In this document: positions 32,001 through 43,272 of the stretch, piece after piece
Position numbering within the stretch: position 1 is the stretch's first letter
Layout of the letters: the number at the start of each line of letters is the position of its first letter
NCBI GenBank assembly: GCA_036874045.1
Contig: CM072340.1
Coordinates: forward strand, 5,161,001-5,225,000
Source: Cymodocea nodosa
Taxonomy: Eukaryota; Streptophyta; Magnoliopsida; Alismatales; Cymodoceaceae
Direction: 5' to 3'
DNA length: 64,000 bases
Notes under the pieces: model-generated
What the model was told of the DNA's origin: nothing
Databases searched by the model: none
Seen by the model: the letters and a program-made list of their open reading frames with translations, nothing else
Translations under genes and position numbers: made by a program

Positions 32001-32540
32001 TAAAACTATTTTCGGATACTTACAGAAGGTAACTCTTCGATTCTTAAGAGTTTTTAGATAGTTACATCGTAACCTTCCGAAAAGTCACTTAAGTCAAGCG
32101 ATGAGAGACTAACACGTGTCCTTCAGAAGAAAGTAACCAAAAATACATTAAAACAGAGAAATAGCTAACTATCCAGAATGAAAAACCTTAACTATCCGAA
32201 ACTGAAGGGATTTCGGATACTTACCATAAAAGTTATATTCGGACATAAAAAGACTTAACTCATTGAAGATAAATACTTTTCAGATAGTTACTGATATAAC
32301 TGTCTGGAAAGCTAGGAGAGAAGCTTAACCATCTGATTTGTCCTGTTTTGTTCGGTGACTTATAAATTAACTCTCCAATCAATATACTATAGACAAAATA
32401 ACCCGCCGAAATCTAATTTAAAAGACTTTGAGTACAAAGCAGTTAGCCAAAATTCATTTGAATAAAAAGACATCTAAAATATGGCAGAAATAATTAAACC
32501 ACACGTTTTTCATCATCAAAATTAACTAACAAATAATTGA
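29085..32540 (-). repeat. S1 5' LTR, interrupted by an S3 solo LTR
   Basis: Begins TGAAAGGATCGAATGG and runs to 32540; minus the S3 insertion it is about 1730 bp, matching the 1735-bp partner. The outer end reads ...ATAATTGA and passes straight into the target duplication, so about 7 bases (ACTATCA in the partner) are missing. Its GGATAGTTA hairpins match those at 18792-20252 in order. Confidence 0.88.
29261..30981 (-). mobile_element. Solo LTR of the S3 family
   Basis: TGTAGGATCG...CTCAACA, 1721 bp, flanked by CCAAA at 29256-29260 and 30982-30986; the uninterrupted S1 LTR at 8235 reads straight across. Orientation is minus, judged from the GGGGGTGAATTG block (element U5 side) at 29285 and from the S3 copy at 57991-59313. 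It is rich in 'taacttaacgagttctcacg' modules with CACGTG boxes (30600-30670) and carries the 105-bp segment at 30390-30494. Confidence 0.92.
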
Positions 32541-32545
32541 ACTAA

Positions 32546-33598
32546 TAGAGGGCATTTTGGTTTAGGGAAAACTGCTGCCAAAATTCTGCAATGTGGATTT
32601 TACTAGCCAACACTATTCAAAGATCCTCATAAATATTGCTTAAGTTGTTTAAGATGTCAACAAATAGGAAGAATATCAAAGAGGAATATGATGCCTTTGA
32701 ATCCTATTGTTGAGGTTAAAATCTTTGATGTGTGGGGAATAGATTTTATGGGTCCATTTCCTACGTCTAATCAATTTAATTATATATTGTTGGGGGTGGA
32801 TTATGTATCTAAATGAATAGAAGCTATTCCTACAAAAACTAATGACAACAAAGTGGTAATACATTTTATTAGAACTAATATAATTGCCAGATTTGGAATA
32901 CCTAAAACTATTATTAGTGATAGAGGAACTCATTTCTGTAATAGAAGTTTTGAAGCCTTAATGAAGAAATATGGAGTAAATCACAAAACTGCAACATCAT
33001 ATTATCTGCAAATAAGTGGAAAGTAGAAAGTGCAAACAAACAAATTAAGTTAATCTTAGAAAAAGTAGTAAATCCTACTAGAACAGATTGGGCTAATAGA
33101 TTAATAGATGCACTTTGGGCTTATAGAACTGCTTATAAGACAAGCTTGGGTATGTTACCTTTTAGGCTAGTATATGGAAAAAGTTGTCATTTACTAGCTG
33201 AAATTGAACATAAAGCTTATAGGGCATTAAGAACTCAGAACACTAATTTAAATCAAGTTGCTAAAAATAGGAAAATACAATTGATTGAATTAGAAGAATT
33301 TAGGAATGAAGCTTATTCGAAGACTATAAGAGAGAAAGAGAAAATGAAGTTCTAGCATGACAAGAAAATTATTCCAAAAACCTTTGAAGTAGGACAAGAA
33401 GTATATCTTTACATGACTAGACTCCATAACCATCCAAGAAAATTAAGATATAGGTGGGCAGGACCTTACATAATTCGAAATATTTATTCCTATGGAGCTA
33501 TTGAAATTGAAAATCCTAAAAATCAAAATATATTTAAAGTAAATGGACAAAGACTTAGACCTATTTTGAATATTCCAAAAGTTCCTTTAGAATTGTAG
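32546..33598 (+). pseudogene. Athila integrase (AthA), downstream part
   Basis: Continues the frame cut at 8066: GHFGLGKTAAKILQ, then CLSCLRCQQ (Cys pair of the HHCC zinc domain). The core has DVWGIDFMGPFPTSNQFNYI (first Asp), [19 protein letters not shown] (second Asp) and the Glu region, where a one-base deletion near 33018 shifts the frame. Then come [20 protein letters not shown] and the C-terminal RWAGPYIIRNIYSYGAIEIE, ending at 33598. TAG or TGA replace Trp in FY-stop-PTL, YVSK-stop-IEAIP and KF-stop-HDKK by comparison with AthB or the family. It would join element cDNA to the chromosome. Confidence 0.9.
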
Positions 33599-34741
33599 AA
33601 GAAGTAAGAGTAGAGGACTACTCGAGCTTTACTTAGTAAGAAATCATCTAAGTTAGTGTAAAAAAATAAAAAAAAACTTAATTGAACATAGTCACGGTTT
33701 AACTAGAAGAAATTATCGATTTTACTAAAACACATATATTAAAAGAAAAAAAATCGTTGTAGTTCAACCGATAGGATCCATCGGTCTGATCGAAACAGAA
33801 AAACAAAAAAAATCTAAATATTATATTAAGTAAAAATGCTAGTTTTACCAAAACATAGTATCAATCCAACTAGTAGGAAGAAAAAGAAAAAGTATTTAAT
33901 TTTGGTTCAACCGAGGAATTTAACCGTTTGACCGAATTTCTAAAATGTTCAAAAATTAAGAGTCAGTTAGACCGAAAATTCTTTGGTCTTGATTGAAGTA
34001 AAAATTATTATTATAAGTACTTTTATTAGTTATAACTTTACGGGAGGTCCATTGAGTTACGCTTAACTCAACGAACTTACTCCATTGAGTCTAGGATAAG
34101 TTAAGGAACTTACCCCGTTGAGTTAACTATAACTCAACAGAGTACTGTAGTTAAGTCCAAATGTAGTTAACTATAACTCAACGGACTTAGTCCATGGAGT
34201 TAACCATAACTCCATGAAGAAGTGAGCGAGAGAGTGAGACTTTGCATGGAAAAATGACTCGATTACCCGCCTAAAACTTAGGGTTTATTTATACTAAAAC
34301 TTAGGATTTGAGGGCATTATCCGTAGAATCATTTAGAACTTAGAATAGTAGAGATCAGAACGATTCTGTTCTGTTCCATCACACCATGAAGACAAGATGA
34401 TACAAGAGTTCTAGGAGGAAATAGACACCACGAGATTTCTTAGAGAATTAGAAGAATGGCACACGAGACAAAAGATGAGGAACTCAACGAGGGAAAAAGA
34501 ACTTTAAAAGGTAGAATTTGACATTTTCTATTGGAGGAAAGTTTTAGTAGATTTAAATATTAAGATACGTTAGATTGTGGAGATGAGGATAAAGGTAGCA
34601 ACAGAAGTTGCAATAAATAGAGAAAGAAAAATCAGGCCAAGTAATTAAGTTGCCCTAGAACTAATCCGACGCAAGTCTAGATTATGGTTTGTACGACATA
34701 TTGGTGGACATGCCTAGTGGGTAATCTAGGAGCAACAGAGG
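33599..34741 (+). other. AthA spacer after integrase, hairpin-rich
   Basis: Noncoding. 33690-33990 is AT-rich with scattered 'aaccgat', 'atcggtct' and 'gaccgaaa' arms related to the AthB tandem repeat at 15416-15686. 34030-34220 has several GTTGAGTTA..TAACTCAAC inverted repeats. A purine-rich stretch follows to the accessory ORF. I see no convincing gene. Confidence 0.65.
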
Positions 34742-36600
34742 AAAGTAGTTGAAGAACCTGCAACTGCAGAGCTGGTTGTTGAAAGACCAGTTCTTGAGGA
34801 ATAGTAGCCAGGACCATCCATTCTACCACTTAGGCCGGTTGAAAAAGCAGCATTTTTGGGGCCATTAACACTAGAGGAATGGAGAGAGTTTGCAGAGCTT
34901 GTCAAAGTTGCCAAAAGCCAAGGAAATTCTGAGGATATGGTTGTGGCAAAAGTACATTTATTGTATGATGCACTCTGTAAGAAAAGGGCCGCAAATAGGT
35001 TGAAGGCTTAGTATACAATTAAAGTAGAGCAGCATTAGGAAGTAACTCGATCAAGGGTTGCTAAAAAAGTTGAAGTTGGTCCTTCGAGATCAATAATTAT
35101 AAAAAGTGTAAAATAAGAAGAGCTAGTACCTGTGGCTCAAGGGCCTCAAGAACCCATTTTTGTAGACTTATTCTTAGAGGAGGAAGAGGAAGACTAGGCA
35201 CAGCTAATTAGAAGAAGGAAAGGAAAAGAGATAGTGCCTGAAGCTCCTATAGAGATTAAACATGAGCTAAAATTTTAGAAGGGCCTTTAGAGCTTATTTT
35301 TGTAGACCTGCTATTCAAAGTTGAGGATGAGAAGGAGCAGCAACAGCAAGAGCAAAGAGAAGAAGAAAAACAAGCTGAAATTAGTCTGTAGCTTGTACCA
35401 ATAGAAGAAATTAAAATTAGGGCAGAAGCTGATTTGCCCGTGACTCCATCCCAATCTGCCACAGAATCAGAAAGAACAATGACAATGCAGATTGGTAGTT
35501 AGGAGGAAGAAGAAAGAGCAGAAACTGAACAAGAAGCTGAACAAGTACATATTGAACAAGGAAGAAATGACTTGATAGATTCCACTAAAGAGGGAGAAAC
35601 TCTTCAGCAATTAATTGAAAGAATTCAAGATAGAGTGGAGAGTTCTGCCGGCTCTCCACCATAGATAGAAGCAGAAGCAAAAATGCAGGAATCTCTGGAT
35701 CATTTCTAGCAAATTCAAGTTCAGAATATGGAAGAAGAACTTCAAGAACAAACCACTCTAGAGTAACAAATTCAAATTCCTAACCCAGCTGAAGCTACTA
35801 TTCTAAATGAAGTACACTTTTAGAGTTAGGAATCTTATAATAAATATCAAGAGATAAAGGGGTATGATATTATATATAGTAGACTAGTGAATTGGGATGA
35901 TATGCAAGAAATTAAAGACTTATTTGAGTTCCAGGGTCTACTGCAATTTATTTCTCAGTAGAGAGGGCATGTAGTATACGAAAATCTAGTGCCCTACTTT
36001 TATGCTAATTTGAGAGAAAGAGAAAGTAGATTAATTTCCAACATGGAGCAAGCTGATGTACAGATAACACTAGAGCTTCTCTACAATATTCTTGGAATGA
36101 GAAATGAAGGAATTGAAATCCTGGAAGAAACAACTACAATGGAATGGGCTGAATAGAAAATTAAATAGTGCATAGCCATCGACCCTAGTGTGCCATTACT
36201 GAACAAACTGAAGTACTTAAATAGAAAGGCACACATGGTTGCAACCATACTAGTAAAAACTATTTATCAAAGACAAGGCCATGACATTGAACTTATTCAA
36301 TTTGTTAAGTGGGCCACATATGCAAATGTGAACAGAATTCAAGTTAATTGGTACAAAGTATTTATCTCCAAATTGAGAGTAGTAAAGAAGAAATTATTTT
36401 ATGGAGATCCAATTCCACTGCTAATGGTGGATAGTATTGACTTCACAAAATGGACATCCAAAAGGATAATATCAAGAACCATTTCAGTGAAGGAATACAG
36501 AAATTATGCTGCAACTGTTGAGATTGTTGGACCTTCTAGAGTAATTACAAGGGCTGTTGAGAGGATAAATCAATTAGAACAACAATTAGAAAAACTCTAA
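34742..36600 (+). pseudogene. AthA accessory ORF with plant-transposon-protein domain
   Basis: Readable in frame from 34742, with one frameshift at about 35275, to TAA at 36598-36600. The N-terminal two thirds are Glu/Gln-rich with an internal repeat (EPIFVDLFLEEEEED and LELIFVDLLFKVEDEKE) and a dozen or so TAG/TAA codons, many where a CAG would fit a Gln-rich run. The C-terminal domain has EIKDLFEFQGLLQF, LVPYFYANLRERE, VNRIQVNWYKVFISKL and KKLFYGDPIPLLM, aligning closely with the S3 protein at 59873-61915. The last part is a coiled coil (AVERINQLEQQLEKL). It occupies the slot where Athila elements carry an 'env-like' ORF. Function is unknown and no membrane segment is seen. AthB has lost it. 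Confidence 0.7.
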
Positions 36601-37067
36601 AAGGAAGTAGATGAACTTAGGAAAAAAGACTAATTGTATTGTCCATCTACTTATATTTGTATTGAAAAATATTTGACTAAATGTAAATGTAACTATTTAT
36701 ATAAATGAATGATTGAATTTCAGATATTTTTGAATTCGTGTTTGAGAATGAATGATATAATTGAGAACTATATTGAATATTATATAATTGTTTAAACAAT
36801 GTGCAAAACTATTTAAAAGATTTACAATATTATGAACGACATGGTTAATGCATGATAATTGGTTAATGCTTGAATATATCTACATGCTAAAAAGTAAAAT
36901 GTAAATTCTACATGACAGGAAATGAACTGTAAGTTAAATATGCATATAATGTTCAGATTTAAGTGAGTTAAATTAGAAACTGCATTAATGACATGTATTT
37001 AACTTTAATTAAGTTGACAAAATGCAGAGAAAGAAAAATATATAGAAGTTAATACGATGAGTAAGTT
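36601..37067 (+). other. AthA spacer before the promoter-like duplication
   Basis: AT-rich noncoding sequence starting with 'aaggaagtagatgaactta', the part retained inverted in AthB at 15170. I see no gene or repeat beyond that. Confidence 0.6.
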
Positions 37068-38121
37068 TTAGAAATTTGCTAAGTGTTAACTCAACAAAGT
37101 AAGTCTGTTGAGTTAACCTTAACTCCACGAGGTCAATAATAAAATATAAGGTCACTCCGTTGAGTTAATTGTAACTCAACGAGGTTAGTCCGTGGAGTTA
37201 GTAAATAGTAACTAAAGCTAGTCCGTTGAGTTAACTGTAACTCAACGAGGTTAGTTCGTGGATTAAACTGAATAGTTATTTTTTTAGCCACGAATGAAAC
37301 TTCATCGGTTTAGCGGTTACTGAAATTTGAAATTAAAAATGGAACACGTATCCATAAAAATAGAAACCATACTACACGTTGCAAGACACGTTCTTGCAAT
37401 AAGATTCATTTTCTTTATGGACGTGCATTATAAATATAGAACAAAATGTTATTTACTAGTTACCAGCACTTGAGGAAAGAAAAGAAAATTCGTTGGGGGA
37501 AACTGGAAGGAGTAGTTGATTCAACTTCATCCGTCAACAACTATTTACTAAAAACAAAGCTTCAGACTGGTATGTAATTAATCTTCTGCTATTAGAAATT
37601 TGCTAAGTGTTAACTCAACGAAGTAAGTCCGTTGAGTTAACCTTAACTCCACGAGGTCAATAATAAAATATAAGGTCACTCCGTTGAGTTAACTGTAACT
37701 CAACGAGGTTAGTCTGTGGAGTTAGCAAATAGTAACTGAAGCTAGTCCATTGAGTTAACTGTAACTCAACGAGGTTAGTTCGTGGATTAAATTGAACAGT
37801 TATTCTTTTAGCCATGAACGAAACTTCATTGGTTTAGCAGTTACTGAAATTTGAAATTAAAAATGGAACATGTATCCATAAAAATAGGAACCATACTACA
37901 CATTGCAAGACACGTTCTTGCAACAAGATTCATTTTCTTTATGGACGTGCATTATAAATATAGAATAGAATGTTATTTACTGGTTACTAGCACTTGAGGA
38001 AAGAAAAGAAAATTTGTTGGGGGAAATTGGAAGGAGAAGTAGTTGATTCAACTTCATCTGTCAACAACTATTTACTGAAAACAAAGCTTCAGACTGGTAT
38101 GTAATTAATCTTCTACTATTT
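37068..38121 (+). promoter_or_regulatory. Tandemly duplicated promoter-like block of AthA
   Basis: Two head-to-tail copies, 37068-37591 and 37592-38121, period 524 bp, differing by scattered substitutions and a few inserted bases. Each has GTTGAGTTA hairpins (a perfect 10-bp stem with 4-base loop at 37224-37247), the inverted repeat TTGCAAGA-CACGT-TCTTGCAA (37379-37399 and 37903-37923), a TATAAATA box about 30 bases on (37429-37436 and 37953-37960), and a donor-like CTG|GTATGTAATT at its end (GT at 38097-38098 in copy 2). AthB has the single-copy equivalent. It lies directly upstream of gag, so an internal promoter is inferred. Confidence 0.65.
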
Positions 38122-38140
38122 TATTTTATGTTAAGAGTTT

Positions 38141-39483
38141 ATGAGCACATGGATTCGTTCTCCTAGCACTAAATGATTAGTAAGAACACCTACATAGGAT
38201 TATTCAATATAGAGGCGTATTGAAATATTTTTTGAATTGGACTTTAACGAAATCCTTAGGGGTGTAGCTAACCTTTCTTTAAAAGAGAACGAAGATATGG
38301 TTGCTCCAATAGAAAAACCATTAGGGGAAATTCTATATCCTGAATTAGTCGATGAACCTTCATGTATTCGATTGCCAAACTTTGAGGGAGATAGGTTTGA
38401 AATGAAATCTAATTATATTAGTCAATTACCATACTTTCATGGATTAGAAAGAGAAGATGCCTATTATTTCCTTAGAGAATTTAACAAAGTTTGTCAAATG
38501 ATGAAAATGCCGAACATGAGTATGGATGCTATTAAACTTAGATATATTCCTTTTGCTTTAAAAGATACAACTAAGAGATGGTTATATACTCTGTCGTCGG
38601 ATTCAATTTCTGTATGGGCTGAATTTTGCTTTGTTTTTCTGGAAAAATATTATCCAACACATCAAATGATTAAAAAGAGAAAGGAAATATTAATGTGTAG
38701 CCAAAAATAGGGAGAATCATTCTGAAAATATTTTGAAAGATTTAAAGATTTACTAACTCAATGTTCACATCATGCAATAAGTAAAGCACAATTAATAGGT
38801 ATAATTTATGAAGGCATAGATGTTTCAATGAAATCTTTATTAGAATCTACTTGTCAGAATAGATTTTTAAAACTATGTAGTGAAGAATCATGGGCATATT
38901 TAGAAAACTTTGTAAAAAGAACTACATAGTGGGAAAACTCGGTTGAAGCTATTATAGATAAAAGAATATTGCTAAGGGGAATGCATGAAATAGATTCAAG
39001 CACTATGCTTGAGGTTAAATTAACTGAATTAACAAAGAAAATAGAAAAGTTATCATTAAATCAAAAGCTAGCATAAAAGAATGCAAACATTAATGATTTG
39101 GATATTATTCATGCTAGAAACAAGAAAGATAACTTTGGAAATTCTTATAACCCTAATTGAAGAAATCACCCAAATCTATCTTGGAGAAATAACAATTTCC
39201 AAGGAGGAGAAAATGATAAGAATATAAGTTATAAAGCATTAATTGAACAAGGATCTAGAATAGAGAAGTTAGAAAAGATAATTCAACAATTAAATAATCG
39301 TCTAGATCTTGTATTTGGAAATGTTGTCATTCAAAATCAAAATATGAATAGAAATATACTCCCTAGACAAAAGGAATCAATAGATGTAGACCTATTGGAG
39401 GATTGCCAATGCAAGCAGTACCTAACCTTGTCAATAGAATTATTAATGAAATTGATACCTCCTATGAGAGGGAAGCTGAATGA
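38141..39483 (+). pseudogene. Athila gag, capsid type (AthA)
   Basis: Orthologue of 13350-14693. ATG at 38141 (MSTWIRSPSTK), then TGA where AthB has CGA and TAG where AthB has CAG. Open from about 38237 to TAG at 38708-38710: YISQLPYFHGLEREDAYYFL, EFNKVCQMMKM, LRYIPFALKDTTKRWLYTL. Past the TAG the frame continues GESF-stop-KYFERFKDLLTQ. A one-base loss near 39388 shifts the frame before the conserved end 'GLPMQAVPN' and TGA 39481. As in AthB there is no zinc knuckle between the Gag domain and the NHPNLSWRNN block. Confidence 0.82.
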
Positions 39484-39718
39484 AGTAGTATAACTAAAGC
39501 AATTATGTATAATATAGTAAGTAGAAAAATATATAAAAAGAAAAAATATAAGTTTAATTATAGTTAGTAATATTGTAGAGTTATTACTTAACTCAATGAA
39601 CTTAAGTAAGTAGAGTTATTATCGTTGAGTTATGACCTAACTCCATGAGGGTATGTAAGTAGCTATGTTGATTTTATCTCTGTAAATTTTTGTTTATGTT
39701 TTTACAGAATCACAACAA

Positions 39719-40124
39719 ATGAAATTGATGAAATTACCACTAGATGCACTAAGGGAAGTACTAAGTAACCTATCAACTAAAGATCTATGCAGATTGTGTT
39801 ATGTGTCAAAAGAAATTAAAGACTATGTTAGAGAAAAATATTTTCATGGACTACAAGCTGCAAAAATGACTAAGATTAGAGATGGATTTTTATGGAAGTC
39901 ATTTAATTATAGTTCAATCAGCTATGAATATCTAAATATAGAAGAAAATGCAGGAATTCCACCTAATACACTAGAAGGAATAGATCATATTATGGGGATA
40001 GATGAAGGATTGATTATTTACAGAACCAAACCAAGGTATGCAATTCTGTTACCCGATATTTTGATTAGAAATCCTATCACTAGAGAAGAATGGAATATAG
40101 GAAGACCTAATAGATTTGAAGTAC
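39719..40124 (+). pseudogene. F-box protein gene of AthA, 5' part
   Basis: ATG at 39719, 12 bases after an acceptor-like TTTTTACAG. The F-box LPLDALREVLSNLSTKDLCRL is followed by KMTKIRDGFLWKSF and GIDHIMGIDEGLIIYRTK, open up to the G2 solo LTR inserted at 40125 (target AGTAC). It is about 80 percent similar to the AthB protein by eye and lacks the AthB stop. The gene continues at 53979. Two diverged element copies carrying the same F-box gene show that capture predates their split. Confidence 0.78.
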
Positions 40125-41633
40125 TGTAAAGTATCAATTTGTGCATTTTATATATGTTAATTCATGCATATTAAGGATTATAAGTCATCATTATATATGT
40201 TCTTATAAAGGATTACATGAAAATCATATTTTTAGACATATGCATGAATTAGGGATTAAATAGTTGATAATGTACAAATTTATCCTTATCAATTAAACAC
40301 CTAATCAATAGCCCTTGTTTTAGACATGATTTTTATAATTTTTCAATATATGACTTTATATACATTGTATGATTGCCAAATCACTTAAATATGATGTTAA
40401 ACTAAAGAACTTTAAGTAATTCATGTATGCACATGTGAAAAAGTTGTCGACCAAAACCTTCCTAATTTGGCAACTTTCCATATATGGCAACTCATGCATG
40501 CATGTATACTATATTTGCATCATATGATTGATATTCAATGTATATATGCATCCAACTTGGTTTTGAGTTTTATAGGTCAATAAATCATGAAATCAAGATG
40601 GATTAAAGAGGAAAAAATGTGGGCCATTGGATGTGACTTATTGGAGATCAAGCAACAATAGCCTAGACTATTTAAAGTGTTTGACCACTCAATCCTAGGC
40701 TATCTCCTCCTCTTCCAACAAATTGTAGTCGGCGGTTCCAACCATTCTAGTAGCTCCATCTAGAAAGTCCCATCTTCCCCTTGATCTTGAACAAGCTCCC
40801 TTTAAGAATGATGAGCCTTGGCGTCTTCCCCTCTTCCTAGAAGACACATTCTCTTCAATTTAGACGGCCATACGTTAGGATCTCCCTTGGGTGTTGATCT
40901 TGGTGGATTGGGAGGCTCGTGTGACTGATTTGGAGTGGAGCAAAAGGTTAGGATCTTCAGGGTTGAGTCATCGGAAGTACCATCCTTAGACATGGAAGCC
41001 AAAGTTGTGGGTCTTGGAGGCAAGATCTTGAGGACGTGCACCATTCTTCTTCAAGCAACCTTAGAAGCTTCACTTGGACGTGCTACAGGTGGTGACAACC
41101 CTGTGGAGCATCGATTTCAAGGACTTTGGGGAGTTCTTGCTTGAAGAAATGTGGAAGATTAAAAGGTATGATGGAAAGGAGAGATCCTTATATTAGTTTT
41201 CATGTTTTACAATTTTATATGTATGAGTATAGTTTGAGTATGTGGAAGAATGAAATTCTATGCATAAATCTTTGTTTCAAATGTTTTAAATTAAAGATCA
41301 TATATTGTTTTGATGTTAATTAATATAAGAATTGAGTTCATATCATATGTATAGTGTGAATGAATGTGATGATGTGAATTGTGAAGGCAGTTTTTCGTTT
41401 CTTAGATGGCCAGATTGTTAGTAGTTCTTGTTCAAATTGTATCCACTTGTTCGTCATCTCTAAATTCCATTTTTTGTTTCATTGTGTAAGTATAATGAGT
41501 GTAGAACAAGTTTACAAAGTTTTAGAATTTTTTAGAATGTTTTCCGAAGATTTTCGATTTTATTTTGTAAAGGTATCAGCAGTTTTGAGTCTCTATCGAG
41601 TGCTAGTTTTGAGCTTAACACCTGTGTTGTGCT

Positions 41634-43272
41634 TGTTAGGACCTTAAGGCTTACCAGAGGGGGGGTGAATGGTAATAATTCCTTTCTTAACCTTTTAGAA
41701 GTAGTTTAATGTAAAGAGATAGCAAGCACACAATAAAAGAATTCACACAGAGATTTTTAGGTGGTTCACCACTAACGACTAGTCCACCCCCAAGGGATAC
41801 TTGGGCTTCACTAAACTCTTGCAAACTTACAATCACTTGCTTTAAGGTTTAAGCAAGAACCAACCAACCATTCACTTGAGCTTCCTTGTCGAAGCTTTAA
41901 TCAATCATTTCTCTGAAGTTTTGATCCGCGTACTTCAGTAAACACTAGCTTGTGAACAACAGAGTTGAGTGCGTGATAAGCTTCTGAAATTCAATTTGTA
42001 AACTTTGAAGATGATTTGATCTCTAAAGCTTTTCTTCTGTTGAGCTTGGTGTAAGTATGTATATGAGCAAAAAGCTATCTAAACCCGTTGTCTGTATATT
42101 GTATATATACCAAACATGTGTAACAATCATATTTTCTTCCAACAGATGTATTCTACTGTACTTGATTAGACTTTAGTCCCAAATACAGTAAGTTACCGTT
42201 CAGAAAGTTATTTCAAGATGTCCTTTTGATTTTCTTAACATTTCGGATAGTTAGCTATGTAACTCTCTAAAGAGTATCTGTAACTCACCGAAAGATCACT
42301 TAAACCTTTCTGCCATATAGGATTCCAGAATATATACTGCGAGCTGTCATTCAATCGGATACTTATAACTGTAACTTATTGAACAATTATTTAACTATCG
42401 GATAGCTGGCTATAGTAACCCTCCGCTAACTTTCCGATTACTTTAATTCAGCACGTGCATAAAAGACTAACTTAAGTTTCGGATGGTTATCCTTGTAACT
42501 CACCGAAACGCTTCAGGATTTCGGATAGTTATCTTTCTAACTCTCCGAAAACTTATTTGACCTTCTCTTTGGAATTCTACACGTGAGAAATTCAATGACT
42601 TAAGTTTCAGATAGTTAAACTGTAACTCACTGAAACTCTCTTGAATGTTCGGATAGTTATCTTTCTAACTCTCTGAAATCTTATATGAACTTCTGTCTGG
42701 AATTCTGCACGTGGGGAATTCAATGACTTAAGTTTCGGATAGTTAAACTGTAGCTCACCGAAACTCTCTTCGAGATTTCGGATAGTTATCTAACTCTACG
42801 ATTTTTGCTTTTAAGCTTTTGACTGACGGCTTCTCCATTCTGCACATGCGTAATACGATGACTTAAGTTCTAGAAAGTTATACCTGTAACTCTCCGAAAA
42901 ACTCGAATAGTTATCTAACTCTCCGAAAAGAAAAGTCGGATAGTTATTTAACTTTCTGAAAAGTCCTTTAAGCTTCTATTCTGTATTTCTACATGTGATT
43001 AATTGAATGACTTAACTTTCAGATAGTTATACCTGTAACTCTCCGAAAAGTCCTTTAAGCTTCTAGATAGTTAACTCCTTAACTTTTCGATCATTCAATC
43101 CTTTCTTAACTGTCCGATTTTCTATAGCAACACATTCTGAGATTTACTGCAACCTGTTTGCTACTTCGATTTGTCTGCCTTATGATCTTTTTGCTGTACT
43201 GACTAAACCTGATAAATACAATTCAAAACCTTACATTGATTTTTGCATTATCAAAATCTAGAGGTCCTTTCA
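41634..43272 (-). repeat. S2 3' LTR
   Basis: 1639 bp, plus-strand TGTTAGGACC...GGTCCTTTCA (terminal inverted repeats of about 10 bp). It includes 'accagagggggggtgaatgg' near one end and many TTTCGGATAGTTA..TAACTCTCCGAAA hairpins, for example 42519-42550 with a 13-bp stem and one mismatch, plus CACGTG-like boxes (42450, 42580, 42710). The partner LTR is 49467-53328 and is nearly identical by eye. Confidence 0.92.

Larger units (their letters stand above)
8067..32540 (-). mobile_element. S1: Sirevirus-like Ty1/copia retrotransposon, with AthB and an S3 solo LTR inside its LTRs
   Basis: Target duplication ACTAA at 8062-8066 and 32541-32545. Removing the element rejoins the AthA integrase in frame. 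Read on the minus strand: 5' LTR 32540-29085, primer site 29082-29068, gag, protease-integrase, RT-RNase H, AT-rich spacer, accessory ORF, polypurine tract, 3' LTR 20252-18792 plus 8340-8067. Without its two insertions S1 is about 12.3 kb, long for copia but in keeping with Sireviruses, which carry an extra ORF after RNase H. Pol and accessory ORF keep long open frames broken mostly by nonsense codons. Confidence 0.9.

Noticed and set aside
36190-36600. Independent host gene between integrase and gag
   Set aside because: The frame continues upstream through nonsense codons to about 35275 and matches accessory ORFs of S1 and S3, so it belongs to the element.
38141-40124. Gag and F-box as part of a separate element nested in AthA
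   Set aside because: No LTR ends, target duplication, primer site or polypurine tract bracket this region, and AthB has the same genes in the same order between one pair of LTRs.
40802-41647. Four short frames after the F-box fragment
   Set aside because: They lie within the G2 solo LTR defined by its target duplication, and have no counterpart in the sister LTR at 50488-52707.
42240-43120. CRISPR-like array
   Set aside because: The repeats are imperfect inverted repeats with irregular spacing inside plant LTRs. There are no constant-length spacers or cas genes.
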